DNA of 64,000 nt from CAVQCT01 sp964371785 (GCA_964371785.1 CAYJOL010000009.1:92944-156943); one strand, 5' to 3'. Numbered from the stretch's first letter, positions 20,008-29,123 are shown. A program made the numbers and translations. Notes: a model not told the origin generated them from the sequence alone.

Positions 20008-22091
20008 CGAATCAGCGCGACTTTTGTTTTCATTTCGGCAAGAAGTGTGCCTTTGTGTTGCGACGAGAACAGCCGCGCGTACGCGAGATATACTCCCGAT
20101 GCTACTTCTTTGCCCGCTTGATTTTTGAGATCCCAGTCGCTGAAGTACTTGCCGTACCGTAAATCGGAGTCAGATATCTGGTCGAGCGTCCGCACATGCT
20201 CGCCTGCTATGGTGTACAGGTCGATGACCAGATACGGGTCGCTGTAAACCGGGTAACTGGTTGAATCGGTCGGTATCTGGAACCGAAAAGTTACCTTACC
20301 CTCCGGGAGTTGGGCAACCACAGCGGGGTTCGGATACGGTTCAAACACAGCGGCCGGTAGTTCGATATAGGCGGAATCTATCGTCGCACGTTCATTGACA
20401 ATATACGCGACATAGTAGTTGCCGACTGGATTCGACGGACGGTAGAAACTCCGAATCGAAGATGCCGGCGTAAAAATCATCGTGACAGAACGATACTGAT
20501 GGGGATTTGGGAAATCAATTCCTATCCCCTTCACTTGTCCGAACGGGAGAGCGAGCCGATCAACAAGCATGGAGTCAGGGAAATTGTTCAGCTGATAGAC
20601 CACGCTGAGTCCCCAATTCTGCGTAAACGAAGTGTCAAGAAGCATCTGGACTCGAAGAACCGAGTCAACGTGCAAGAAATCGTAACCCAGCGTTGTATCT
20701 GTTACCTTGGTGCTGTCCGTGCAGTTCGGGAAAGTGCCGGTATTGCAGTTCCAGAACGATGTATCGTAAACCAGGGCCGGCAATTCCTCGAATCGCATAT
20801 AAAACGCCGCATTATGATCCGGACTGAACGGGTTAGGTTGATAACCACCCGCGGGAAGGTCGCCGGATGCACCGCAAGGGTAGGAGGACCAGACTGCCAT
20901 CACTGCGCTGTCGGGGGCATCATTGAACTCCGGATAGTATGCCCGTTCTGCGTATCCTACTCCTGAGGGCGCCACAGCCGCGCGCGAGCCGGTAAAATAG
21001 TTCCAGAGCGCGAACTCGCGGAAGGCCGAGGCAAAAGTCACCGCTCCACCGGATAAAGAATCAAGCACGGCATCGATCGCGGGCCATGAATTCGGGCCGG
21101 GAACCTCGCCGCATTTGAGCCAGGTATTGCGAATCACGTTTGTGCCATATCGTTGAGCCAAAAACATCGGGAAAATGCCCGACCCATAGGGATGGATCGA
21201 AGATGATGATGGAAACGACTGGATTGACTCCCAGGGAGCCTCGAAAAAGTAGGGCAGGTAATAGTAATAATCGTTGATATTGGTATAATTCTCTTCCTCG
21301 CTCCAGACGGCTGACATTTCCATCCAGGCAGGTCCGTTAATGCCGTTGGTGGCTCCCTCTTCAGTTTCGGTGAAATCCAGGCCGAATTGGACAACATGGA
21401 AGAACTCGTGCGCGCAGGTCACCCTGACTGCATCCAGCGGGCGATTCTTGTATGGCAGAATCGATTGATAGTCATTGTCGAGCTCCTGGAATGCTGTGGC
21501 ACGGGTTGTCCCGGGACCATCTATCCGCGCCGAATCGAGATACGTCAGACCGTAATACGTGCTCGGCAGATTAATGAGATAGACATCGAACTTGTCATCG
21601 CCACTACCAGGGTAAAAGCCGTCATTCGGCGGAGCCGGGTACCCGAGTGTAGTAACCAGATGATTGTAGACTTCGTCGTAGATGCGCGCGACCGAATCCA
21701 CGTATCCCGGAATCAGACTGAACACGGCGTTGTCACCGGAAGTCGTATAGTGAATCAGGAAACGGCCCGATGGTGACACCAGGGAGTCATCAAGGCCAAC
21801 CGGGCGATCCACAATTTGCACCCCGAGAGATTTCATCAGACCCTGGTCCAGCTTATCGCGATTTAGGACAAATTCGAGAACGGCCGGCGTGCCGCATTTG
21901 ACCGGAAACTCGTCCGGCTTGCCTTCCATCGCGAGCCCCTGGGCGAGTGCGTTGCTCTGAGATATCTGGCCAGTCGCGAACATATAGCCGAGGATAATGT
22001 CACGCTGCTGCAGCTCGGACAGGTCCTGAGCCAGTGCCGCCGTGGCGATAAGTGATGCTGCAAAAAACCAGGTTGCGAAGGCTTTTTTCAA
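20004..22091 (-). CDS. Secreted putative zinc metalloprotease (MXAN_6640-like) with FlgD-like C-terminal domain
   Basis: A 695-residue exported protein. The signal peptide is residues 1-21 (cleavage after ALA). The zincin motif HEFFH is at 228-232, with a candidate third ligand, Glu258, in PAWMEMSAVW. The C-terminal 100 residues resemble the FlgD-Ig/Por-like domain that closes many secreted FCB proteins (YPNP, DLYTIAGEHVRTL, GKEVASGVYLAYA). The MXAN_6640 label rests on this architecture, not a search. The start is TTG, with GAGGA six bases upstream; no better ATG precedes the signal peptide. It overlaps the PHP gene and the ECF S-component gene by four bases each. Confidence 0.75.
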   Translation of the reverse strand: MKKAFATWFFAASLIATAALAQDLSELQQRDIILGYMFATGQISQSNALAQGLAMEGKPDEFPVKCGTPAVLEFVLNRDKLDQGLMKSLGVQIVDRPVGLDDSLVSPSGRFLIHYTTSGDNAVFSLIPGYVDSVARIYDEVYNHLVTTLGYPAPPNDGFYPGSGDDKFDVYLINLPSTYYGLTYLDSARIDGPGTTRATAFQELDNDYQSILPYKNRPLDAVRVTCAHEFFHVVQFGLDFTETEEGATNGINGPAWMEMSAVWSEEENYTNINDYYYYLPYFFEAPWESIQSFPSSSSIHPYGSGIFPMFLAQRYGTNVIRNTWLKCGEVPGPNSWPAIDAVLDSLSGGAVTFASAFREFALWNYFTGSRAAVAPSGVGYAERAYYPEFNDAPDSAVMAVWSSYPCGASGDLPAGGYQPNPFSPDHNAAFYMRFEELPALVYDTSFWNCNTGTFPNCTDSTKVTDTTLGYDFLHVDSVLRVQMLLDTSFTQNWGLSVVYQLNNFPDSMLVDRLALPFGQVKGIGIDFPNPHQYRSVTMIFTPASSIRSFYRPSNPVGNYYVAYIVNERATIDSAYIELPAAVFEPYPNPAVVAQLPEGKVTFRFQIPTDSTSYPVYSDPYLVIDLYTIAGEHVRTLDQISDSDLRYGKYFSDWDLKNQAGKEVASGVYLAYARLFSSQHKGTLLAEMKTKVALIR

Positions 22092-22921
22092 TGTGTCCTC
22101 ACTTGTTCCAGTCGTTCCTTCATCCGTTCAAGACAGGCATACGGCACTTTCTGTGATCCGATTGCCCCATACCGCCCCTCGCGGCCATGGTAGTCGGAGC
22201 CTCCTGAGGTAAGAAGACGATGTTGCTCAGCCATATGTTTAAACCGATCGGTGTCCGAGTTTTTGTGCGATGGGTGATAGATCTCTATACCGTCGAGTCC
22301 CAGACCGATCAGCGTGTCGAGATGTTTGATGTTGTCATCGATGGCCGGGTGCGCCAGGAATGCCAGACCACCCGCGTGGTGAATCAATTCTATGGCCCTC
22401 TGCGGCAAAAAATTAACCTTGGGAACATAAGCCGGTCCGCCGTTGCGGATATATCTTTCGAACGCTTCTTCGTAAGTCTTTACGTGCTGCTGAACGTGCA
22501 TCGCCTGGGCGATATGAGGCCGTCCGATTACCGTCCCCTGAGCCTGCTGTTGGACATCCTCATAGGAAATATCCACACCCATAGCATTCAGTTTCTCCAC
22601 GATTTGTCGGCCGCGCGCCGTACGCCGGCGCTGGAACTCTGAGAGGGCGTCGCCGAACTCGCTGTCTGTGGTATCGAAGCCATAGGCCAGCATATGCAGA
22701 TCATCATCATGTATGGAAACCGACAATTCCACGCCCGTGACAAGTTCCGGGTCATCTTCCGTGAGCAGCGCCTGCACCGCTATGAGACCCTCGAATGTAT
22801 CGTGGTCGGTTACCGAAAAGGCGGTCAGGTTTTTCGATCTGATAATCTCCAGTAATTCAGCCGGAGTGCAGACCCCGTCGGAGAGATTGGTGTGCATGTG
22901 CAGGTCGACGTATTGTTTCAT
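22088..22921 (-). CDS. PHP-domain phosphoesterase, RNase AM/YciV-like
   Basis: A 277-residue soluble PHP protein. The motifs are DLHMHTNLSDG at residues 6-16, SVTDHDTFEGL at 37-47, GVELSVS near 63, HPA in the second half, and GGSDYHG near 240. This pattern fits the family of 5'-3' exoribonuclease RNase AM (E. coli YciV/TrpH), which trims oligoribonucleotides and 3',5'-bisphosphonucleotides. It is separate from the PHP protein at 14474-15523, which has a different C-terminus. It ends overlapping the metalloprotease start by four bases and begins one base before the FTCD stop. Confidence 0.82.
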   Translation of the reverse strand: MKQYVDLHMHTNLSDGVCTPAELLEIIRSKNLTAFSVTDHDTFEGLIAVQALLTEDDPELVTGVELSVSIHDDDLHMLAYGFDTTDSEFGDALSEFQRRRTARGRQIVEKLNAMGVDISYEDVQQQAQGTVIGRPHIAQAMHVQQHVKTYEEAFERYIRNGGPAYVPKVNFLPQRAIELIHHAGGLAFLAHPAIDDNIKHLDTLIGLGLDGIEIYHPSHKNSDTDRFKHMAEQHRLLTSGGSDYHGREGRYGAIGSQKVPYACLERMKERLEQVRTH

Positions 22922-24436
22922 CTACAGGCTGGCTTCCACGTGTTGCCGAATGCGCGACGCTGTTTCGCGCGCTGTTTTGATGATGTTGTCAGCTTCTCCG
23001 CCGAGTCTCTTGACGAATGCGGCGTCATTGAGCGATGACAGGTTTATTTTTACGTTGTAGCCGGCGCCTTCCACAGCGGCCAGTCCCATCAAGGAGGCCA
23101 CTCCGGCGTCGGAAACCGAGTGGGGATTCCCTTTCCTGGCCGCCGTCTCGGCCAGCCGGAGCACTTCCAGCGATTTTTTCATCACCGTTAACGGCACCTC
23201 CGCCGCACCCTTGGTAGCGGCTTCGACCGCGGTAGCGCGCTCTTGGGTATCTTTTGGAAGCTTGAAGGCGGCCATCACTTTGTTGAAGGCTTCTTTGTCG
23301 GTGTCGATGAGTCTGGTCAGCTCAGCTCGGAGCGTGTCCGCCTGATCTCGAATCGCCGAGAGTTCGTCCTTGACGTCGGCAAATGCTTTCTTGCCGACCG
23401 TCAGCCGGCAGACCATCGCCGTCAAAGCCGAGGCGAGTACACCGGCCGAAGCCGCCACCGACCCACCGCCGGGGGCGGGCGATGACGAGGCTACTTCGTC
23501 ATAAAATGACACTCCGCCGGGGGCCTGCTGCGACATAGCCGATTTCAGCTTTTCCTCAAGAATCTGCGCTTTTGAGAACCTCTCCAACCGAAGGTAGAAG
23601 TCAGCAACGTCGACTATCGCATCGTTAGGTAACAAGCCGATTATTTCGGATGAAGTCACGTTGACACCATAACGATCGGCCTCGGATTTGATCGTCTCAA
23701 ACACCCGGAAAATAGGCGTCTTGGTGTAGTTGACCAGATTCATCGAAATCTGGACCTGGTTGCGCTCCTTGATCTCGAAACCCAGAGCTTTGACGAACCG
23801 GAAACCGCCTTTGATCGAGCGGACCGCGTCGGCGATATTGTCGGCTATCCATTTCTGGTTCGTGTTCAGGTATACGTTAAAGGCGACCAGTGGGAACCGC
23901 ACGCCAATGGCTGTCGAGCCGGCCTTAAGATTCATCGTCGAGGGACCGTAGTCCGGTTTGCGTTCCGGGTCGGTTTCGATACTGTCCCGAATCCCCTCAT
24001 ACTGGCCGCTTCTCACATTTGCGAGGTTCTTTCGCTTGGGCGATGTAGCGGCATCTTCATACAAGTAAACGGGAATCTTGAGTTCTTCGCCGACTCGCCG
24101 GCCGAGTTTATTAGCCAGTTCGACCGCGTCTTCGATAGTCACATCCGAGATCGGAATGAACGGGCATACATCGCAAGCCCCCATACGAGGGTGCTCGCCA
24201 TGGTGGGTGGTCATGTCGATGAGTTCCGCGGCTTTCTGGTAACCGCGAAAGGCGGCCTCGACAGCATCATTCGGGTGGGCCACGAACGTCACGACCGCGC
24301 GGTTATGGTCGGCATCCATTTCTTTGTCAAGCAGCACGACACCGTCGACTGAAGTTATCGCAGTACAGATGGCATCAATGACTTCCGGTCTTTTTCCCTC
24401 AGAAAAATTAGGCACGCACTCAACAAGCTTGGGCAT
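22922..24436 (-). CDS. ftcD: Bifunctional glutamate formimidoyltransferase / formimidoyl-THF cyclodeaminase
   Basis: A 504-residue fusion. Residues 1 to about 300 match glutamate formimidoyltransferase (ECVPNFSEGKRPE at the start; the catalytic-histidine region THHGEHPRMGACD). Residues from about 312 match the cyclodeaminase (SPAPGGGSVAASAGVLASAL). Together they transfer the formimino group of N-formimino-glutamate to tetrahydrofolate and release ammonia to give 5,10-methenyl-THF, linking histidine breakdown to one-carbon metabolism. Bacteria often have the two as separate genes; the fused form is the animal-type arrangement. No hutH, hutU or hutI lies in the window. Confidence 0.92.
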   Translation of the reverse strand: MPKLVECVPNFSEGKRPEVIDAICTAITSVDGVVLLDKEMDADHNRAVVTFVAHPNDAVEAAFRGYQKAAELIDMTTHHGEHPRMGACDVCPFIPISDVTIEDAVELANKLGRRVGEELKIPVYLYEDAATSPKRKNLANVRSGQYEGIRDSIETDPERKPDYGPSTMNLKAGSTAIGVRFPLVAFNVYLNTNQKWIADNIADAVRSIKGGFRFVKALGFEIKERNQVQISMNLVNYTKTPIFRVFETIKSEADRYGVNVTSSEIIGLLPNDAIVDVADFYLRLERFSKAQILEEKLKSAMSQQAPGGVSFYDEVASSSPAPGGGSVAASAGVLASALTAMVCRLTVGKKAFADVKDELSAIRDQADTLRAELTRLIDTDKEAFNKVMAAFKLPKDTQERATAVEAATKGAAEVPLTVMKKSLEVLRLAETAARKGNPHSVSDAGVASLMGLAAVEGAGYNVKINLSSLNDAAFVKRLGGEADNIIKTARETASRIRQHVEASL

Positions 24437-24456
24437 ATTACTCTCTCCGTACCAGT

Positions 24457-25416
24457 CTAAGAATCAAGTTTCTTCTTCAGACCCCAGGCCAACAGCGGGA
24501 TCATGATCTCGTGATGTCCGACAAAATTGAACCCCTCGCCTGCGTCGGAGGTCGGGCGGGTCACTATGTTGACCATCGGACGATAGTGAATAATCATGTC
24601 GAAATTCGCCGTGGTAAGGCGATTCTTGCCTTTATTCAGGTTACGCGCCACGGTGAGCGCCTTCAGAAAGACCTCAGGGAGGATTACCGCTGAGCCGATA
24701 TTGGCCACCACCCCACCCCTGTTGATGTCTGCGCACACACTCGCCAGCAATCTGAAATCATGATAGGATGCCTGACCGATCCCGGCGGCGTTGAAGTTTG
24801 GGTGTTGGGCGATAGTATCCGTGCCGATCCCGACATGCACGGTCACCGGAAGATTCATCTGTTCGGCGCCCGCGAAAATCGAAAGGTGGCGGTATTTTGC
24901 CTTGTGCTGATTGATGAACCGCCCTCCGGCTTCACCAAGGCCGATATTTTGCTCCACGGCCAAATCGACAATCCGACGGTACAGTTCGCTGGTCTCCTTG
25001 ACCATTCCGAAACTGCCGTCCTTCAGGCCTGACAGCACATCCTCCGAAGTTCCACCCCAGAAGGCCAGCTCAAGGTCATGAATCAGTCCCGCGCCATTAA
25101 ACGAGACTCCGGTCACGATACCGGACCTCATCAGATCGATAAATATGGGTGACAGACCGACTTTGATAGTATGGGCACCCAGAAGCAAATGGAATGGCCG
25201 ATTGCTTTTGCGGGCGCGCGTAACCAAACCGATAAACCTGTTCAGGTCGGCCGATTTAAGAAACGCGGGCAGAGACTTGAAGAAGTCATCGCCGCGCAGA
25301 TCCTGAATCGGCTTGCCGAACGCCTTGACCTCAGTCTTGTTTGTTCGACGGTCGAACGGGTATCGCTTTACTTTGGTGAGGTCGGCTGGACGATATGTCA
25401 CTTTACGGGGTGGCAT
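24457..25416 (-). CDS. Deoxyhypusine-synthase-like protein of unknown function
   Basis: A 319-residue soluble protein resembling the NAD-dependent deoxyhypusine/homospermidine synthase family. LLLGAHTIKVGLSPIFIDLMR (about residues 78-98) is followed by FNGAGLIHDLELAFWG, comparable to the TTGANLxHD pattern. GGVVANIGSAVILPEVFLKAL and PTSDAGEGFNF follow, and the protein ends in LLAWGLKKK, where the synthase's lysine-bearing helix would be. The resemblance is by eye. Bacteria lack eIF5A, so a true deoxyhypusine role is unlikely; relatives are usually annotated only as DHS family. It sits between FTCD (20 bases) and the DUF3108 gene (one base). Confidence 0.55.
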   Translation of the reverse strand: MPPRKVTYRPADLTKVKRYPFDRRTNKTEVKAFGKPIQDLRGDDFFKSLPAFLKSADLNRFIGLVTRARKSNRPFHLLLGAHTIKVGLSPIFIDLMRSGIVTGVSFNGAGLIHDLELAFWGGTSEDVLSGLKDGSFGMVKETSELYRRIVDLAVEQNIGLGEAGGRFINQHKAKYRHLSIFAGAEQMNLPVTVHVGIGTDTIAQHPNFNAAGIGQASYHDFRLLASVCADINRGGVVANIGSAVILPEVFLKALTVARNLNKGKNRLTTANFDMIIHYRPMVNIVTRPTSDAGEGFNFVGHHEIMIPLLAWGLKKKLDS

Positions 25417-25417
25417 A

Positions 25418-26272
25418 CTAAAAAACTTCTATATCGCCTAATTTGTAATTGGTCAATTCCGCCGAAATAGAACCGACAAGCACTTTTGATTTCATCAGTA
25501 CCGGCAACTTCAATTTGTCGTCCGTCAGCCAAACAGTCAGCTTTCCCTCGTGCTTGAATACGCCGACCGACTGGAGCAGCGGCTCGACTACGATACAGTC
25601 AAACGTACCGGCCGGCACAGTGATTTTTTCCTTCTTAAGCACCCGTACTTCAAGGAGGTACTTCTTTCCGTCGGTGTAGTTGTCAACAAAGATGGACTTC
25701 CCGGGCACCAATGGCTGGGTGCGAATGTAATACAGGGCGGACAGGGCGTCCTGTATGTATGGTTCCGTTTCCACCGTATCCTGCTTGTAATAAACAATAT
25801 GCCGACGTTGATCGAATTCGTACGTCTGCTTGGCCTGGTAGTCTCCCTCGTGGAGATTCTTCTCGAAACGCCAGGTGAAAAGCCCGATCGCATCCATTAT
25901 GGACTCTACCCGGTCCTCGACCTTGAAGAAATTCGAAAAGAATCCATTAGAATTAGCCTTGGTAACAATCTGGTAACAAGGCCTTCCCTGGTATTCAATG
26001 AGATTTTCTATTTCCATCGAAGCAGTTCCGGCGTTAATGAAGCCATAGTTGACGTCGAATGACAGCTTCTCGCCGGCGCCGAAGGCGATATTCTCCACAT
26101 ACCGGTCGAACGCGTCGGGGTTTGTTTTGGGATCAAGCGTGTCCTGGGCAGCCGCGCGAGCGATTCCGATCTGAATGGCAAGAAAGTAGAAAATCGGTAT
26201 CAGTCCGATTGTCAGCAAGGAAAAGAACAGGAAGCTGTGGAAAAACCGTTTAATTGCCATTAGTATACTCAT
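25418..26272 (-). CDS. DUF3108 envelope protein
   Basis: A 284-residue protein with an N-terminal signal or anchor helix (FLFFSLLTIGLIPIFYFLAIQIG, about residues 14-36). A DUF3108 domain follows, recognisable from GEKLSFDVNYGFINAGTASME, the middle VEDRVES block, and KGKxTVWL/SAELTNYK near the end. The domain is a periplasmic beta-rich fold of unknown function. ATG at 26272 and ATG at 26260 are both possible starts; both overlap the LMW-PTP gene and the choice does not affect the signal helix. Confidence 0.75.
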   Translation of the reverse strand: MSILMAIKRFFHSFLFFSLLTIGLIPIFYFLAIQIGIARAAAQDTLDPKTNPDAFDRYVENIAFGAGEKLSFDVNYGFINAGTASMEIENLIEYQGRPCYQIVTKANSNGFFSNFFKVEDRVESIMDAIGLFTWRFEKNLHEGDYQAKQTYEFDQRRHIVYYKQDTVETEPYIQDALSALYYIRTQPLVPGKSIFVDNYTDGKKYLLEVRVLKKEKITVPAGTFDCIVVEPLLQSVGVFKHEGKLTVWLTDDKLKLPVLMKSKVLVGSISAELTNYKLGDIEVF

Positions 26273-26747
26273 CTATTCTTTTTACAATCTCGTCAAGGAA
26301 TTTGCCCAGATATTCGCCAATCTCCAGGAAAGTCTCGTTATATCGATCCAGCGTCTGGCCAATCGGATCATCGACCCCTTCGCCCCGGGGACTGGGATCG
26401 GGAAAATTCTTAAACAAAAAGGTCTTGTCGATGGCATCCCGTCGAATTTTCACAATCGCCTTTACATGCTCCGGGGTCATGCCGAAAATCAGGTCCGCCT
26501 TCTCGATCAGCTCAGGAGTGAGCGGCTGTGACAGATGACCGGAAATATCAATATCCCATACCTTGACGGCTTCAATCGCGTACATCGTGGCCGGAAACCC
26601 GGTGGCTGCAGAGACACCGGCCGACATAACCTGAAACTTCCCGGGTCGACGTTGCTCCAGCAGCGTTCTTAGCCCACCTTCGGCCATGGGTGACCGACAG
26701 GTATTGCCGGTGCAAACGAAAAGGATCGTGAATTTCTTATCACTCAT
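26250..26747 (-). CDS. Low-molecular-weight protein phosphatase, arginine-phosphatase (YwlE)-like
   Basis: A 165-residue LMW-PTP fold enzyme. The P-loop is CTGNTCRS, with catalytic Cys12 and Arg18, and an acidic loop DPSPRGEGVDDP follows in the C-terminal half. Thr16 in the loop corresponds to Thr11 of Bacillus YwlE, the residue that gives specificity for phosphoarginine; tyrosine phosphatases usually have Ile or Val there. No McsB-type arginine kinase lies in the window, so the substrate is unproven. It shares four bases with the Sua5/YrdC gene upstream. Confidence 0.8.
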   Translation of the reverse strand: MSDKKFTILFVCTGNTCRSPMAEGGLRTLLEQRRPGKFQVMSAGVSAATGFPATMYAIEAVKVWDIDISGHLSQPLTPELIEKADLIFGMTPEHVKAIVKIRRDAIDKTFLFKNFPDPSPRGEGVDDPIGQTLDRYNETFLEIGEYLGKFLDEIVKRIDEYTNGN

Positions 26748-27388
26748 ATTAATTGGCTTTTCAGGGCCCGTTTGATGGCGCTTTCCGTTATCGCTCCCTC
26801 GCGAAGGATCACCGGATCCTCGCCGGTCAGGTCCACTACAGTCGAGGTCATATTGTCCAGTATCCCGGCGTCGATATACAGGTCAACCCGGCCCCCGAAA
26901 TGATGCGCAATTTCTTCCACCGTATAACAATCATCTTTGCCGGACGGGTTCGCCGAGGTAGCGGTAACCGGAAAGTCGATTTGCTCCAGAAGGTCCCGAA
27001 TAAACGGAGCCGGGGATATGCGGATTCCGACTTTCCCTTCACTGACCACCCGCTGGGGCAGATTAGCCGCGGCGAGCAAGACCAGGGTGAGCGGGCCGGG
27101 GAGAAACCTTGCCGCGACCGTCTGAATAGCTGAGCTGGTCAGGGCAAAACGCGGAAGGTCAGCGAGGTCGCGGATAAAGATGGCTGTGGGCATTGACTGG
27201 GGCCGCCCTTTGACCAGATAAAGGCGATCCAGCGCATCGCTGTCGTCCGCTCTAACCAAAAGACCATATCTCGTCTCGGTGGGCGCGACCACAAGTCCCC
27301 CCTCCGCCAGTGTACGAGCCGCTAATGAGATTACTGATGCCGAGGGATCATCGAATTCAATCGTTTCAACTCTGGAAACGCTCATCAC
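26744..27388 (-). CDS. L-threonylcarbamoyladenylate synthase (Sua5/YrdC/YciO family)
   Basis: A 214-residue protein that in this family makes threonylcarbamoyl-AMP from threonine, bicarbonate and ATP, the first step of tRNA t6A37 synthesis. Visible signatures are ETRYGLLV near the start, YLVKGRPQSMPTAIFI (about 78-93), the LPGPLTLVLLA block, and VGIRISPAPFIRDLL with TSANPSG. It lacks the extra C-terminal Sua5 domain, so it is YrdC-length. Starts at GTG 27388 or ATG 27385 are equivalent; both overlap the stop of the SPOR lipoprotein gene. Confidence 0.88.
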   Translation of the reverse strand: MMSVSRVETIEFDDPSASVISLAARTLAEGGLVVAPTETRYGLLVRADDSDALDRLYLVKGRPQSMPTAIFIRDLADLPRFALTSSAIQTVAARFLPGPLTLVLLAAANLPQRVVSEGKVGIRISPAPFIRDLLEQIDFPVTATSANPSGKDDCYTVEEIAHHFGGRVDLYIDAGILDNMTSTVVDLTGEDPVILREGAITESAIKRALKSQLI

Positions 27389-28005
27389 CCCTCACCGTTC
27401 TGATCGTCCATGTAGACGGTGTCGATATCTTGTATGGGCGCAGCATCCCGATATATCGGCGATGCTTCCTTCACTCCTACATTAACCATGACAATCCAGG
27501 CGGTCGGATATCCGGCTGCCTTCACACGCTGCAAGTATTCTTCTGCTTTATCGCGGTCCGCAAAACTTCCTACTCGGATTTTGTAGTACGGAACTTCATA
27601 ATCAAGAAAGACCGGGCGATCGAAAATCTCCTCGGCCACCCTCAGCTCGTGCCTGGCCTCACTGTATAGTTTGCTCGTGTACAGCTGAATACGATACGCC
27701 TGACTGTTGACGCTGTCGATCGTCATTGGAGCTGATTTGGTGGAAGCTCCGACTGTGTCGGTCTGCTTACGATCCACGTCGACCAAGGCTACCTTCCCCA
27801 CGATTTCACCGGTCTTTGGATGATCCTGCGGGACATTTTCCCTGTCGCCGGGCAGACCCAACGGGTCATAGCCACGAGTATCGGATCCGGTCGGCGTCGC
27901 TGTGGGGACAGATTCCTGCACCACCTGCTGCTTGGGTTGACAGCCTGTCAGCGCTACTACCGCCAGTATAGCTATTAGTTTAGAGGTATTTCCGAGTATC
28001 TTCAT
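27385..28005 (-). CDS. SPOR-domain lipoprotein
   Basis: A 206-residue predicted lipoprotein. The signal sequence MKILGNTSKLIAILAVVALTGC ends in the lipobox LTGC, with the lipidated Cys at residue 22. A low-complexity linker follows, and a SPOR domain (about residues 115-190: YRIQLYTSK, PYYKIRVGSFADRDKAEEYLQ) lies near the end. SPOR domains bind denuded peptidoglycan at division sites. The frame is open upstream to 28089, but ATG at 28005 begins the signal peptide and is preferred; it lies inside the end of manC (26-base overlap). Confidence 0.85.
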   Translation of the reverse strand: MKILGNTSKLIAILAVVALTGCQPKQQVVQESVPTATPTGSDTRGYDPLGLPGDRENVPQDHPKTGEIVGKVALVDVDRKQTDTVGASTKSAPMTIDSVNSQAYRIQLYTSKLYSEARHELRVAEEIFDRPVFLDYEVPYYKIRVGSFADRDKAEEYLQRVKAAGYPTAWIVMVNVGVKEASPIYRDAAPIQDIDTVYMDDQNGEG

Positions 28006-29059
28006 TCTTGTCCAATTCCGCCAGAATCTCCTTGACCCGATCGACTTTCGTTCTGTGTGTGACGAACGTGATATTGTCGGACCGGACAATCACCAGATCA
28101 GACACGCCCAGGCAGGCGATTAGACCCTCGGCGTTGTTGTATACTATTGTTTCGTATGTATCTACCAGCAGTCCCTCGCCGACCAGCACATTGTTGTCCG
28201 AATCGACCGTTTTATAGCGCGGAAGCGAATTGAAGCCGCCGATATCATCCCAGATGATGTCAGCCTTGATGGTCAGGACATTGCTTGCCTTCTCGAGGAC
28301 CGCGACGTCGATAGATATACCGATCGCATTGTCATAAAGTTCCTTACGCGCTGACATCTCCTTGTCGGTGCCGATTTGAGCGGCGTAATCGTCCAGCAGC
28401 TTGCCCAGGTCCGGTTGACAGGAGTGAATCGCGTTCAAAATTGCGCCGGCGGACCAGACAAACATCCCGCTGTTCCAAAGATACAGGTGACTGTAATAAT
28501 ACTCATGAGCTACGGCCGCCTTCGGCTTCTCAGTAAAAGCAGAGACTTGGTAAACAAGTAAGTCACCATCGTGGCGAAACATATCGCCCAGCTTAATGTA
28601 TCCATACCCGACTTCAGGCCTCGTGGGAACAATACCTATGGTAATCAGCCTGTCTTCTTTGGAGGCGATAGCTACCGCAGACGCAAGAATCTGTTGCAGC
28701 TTCTCTGGAGGGCGTATGAGATGATCGGCTGACAGTACGACCAAAGTCGCCTTTGGGTCCTGCTTCTGGAGATGGACAGCGGCCAGACCAATCGCTACGC
28801 ACGTGTTTCTGCCAACTGGTTCAGTCAGTATGTTGGCAGGTTTGACCTGCGTGACCTGGTCGACTATGAAATGTTTCATCGACTCGCTGGTCACGATACG
28901 CACATTTTCATACGGAATGATGGGGAGGACTCGATGTATGGTTTCCTCAAGCATCGTTCTGCTGGAGGTCAGCTTTAAAAACTGCTTGGGATGACTGGCT
29001 CGTGATAGCGGCCAGAATCGCTCACCTTTTCCACCGGCTAAAATGACTCCGTATACCAA
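27980..29059 (-). CDS. manC: Mannose-1-phosphate guanylyltransferase
   Basis: A 359-residue nucleotidyltransferase that makes GDP-mannose for glycans. The nucleotide motif GGKGERFWPLSRASHPKQFL (residues 9-28) and FVEKP-type block FTEKPKAAVAHEYY are present; there is no C-terminal isomerase domain, so it is the monofunctional short form. The start is TTG at 29059, with AAGGAG seven bases upstream and no ATG available in frame; the glycine loop sits at the expected distance from it. It is the first gene of the long minus-strand run and has its own promoter. Confidence 0.9.
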   Translation of the reverse strand: MVYGVILAGGKGERFWPLSRASHPKQFLKLTSSRTMLEETIHRVLPIIPYENVRIVTSESMKHFIVDQVTQVKPANILTEPVGRNTCVAIGLAAVHLQKQDPKATLVVLSADHLIRPPEKLQQILASAVAIASKEDRLITIGIVPTRPEVGYGYIKLGDMFRHDGDLLVYQVSAFTEKPKAAVAHEYYYSHLYLWNSGMFVWSAGAILNAIHSCQPDLGKLLDDYAAQIGTDKEMSARKELYDNAIGISIDVAVLEKASNVLTIKADIIWDDIGGFNSLPRYKTVDSDNNVLVGEGLLVDTYETIVYNNAEGLIACLGVSDLVIVRSDNITFVTHRTKVDRVKEILAELDKNEDTRKYL

Positions 29060-29094
29060 CAGTAGCTCCTTCAGGTTATCCTCGTAATCTAATG

Positions 29095-29123
29095 ATAATA
29101 ATCGGGTTAAATCTGATAGTCAA
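29095..29123 (-). promoter_or_regulatory. Promoter of the manC run
   Basis: On the minus strand, TTGACT at 29123-29118 and TATTAT at 29100-29095 are separated by exactly 17 bases. Transcription would start near 29088, leaving a leader of about 29 bases that contains the AAGGAG site before the TTG start of manC. It sits directly after the ptb gene in the 127-base gap. Confidence 0.68.
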
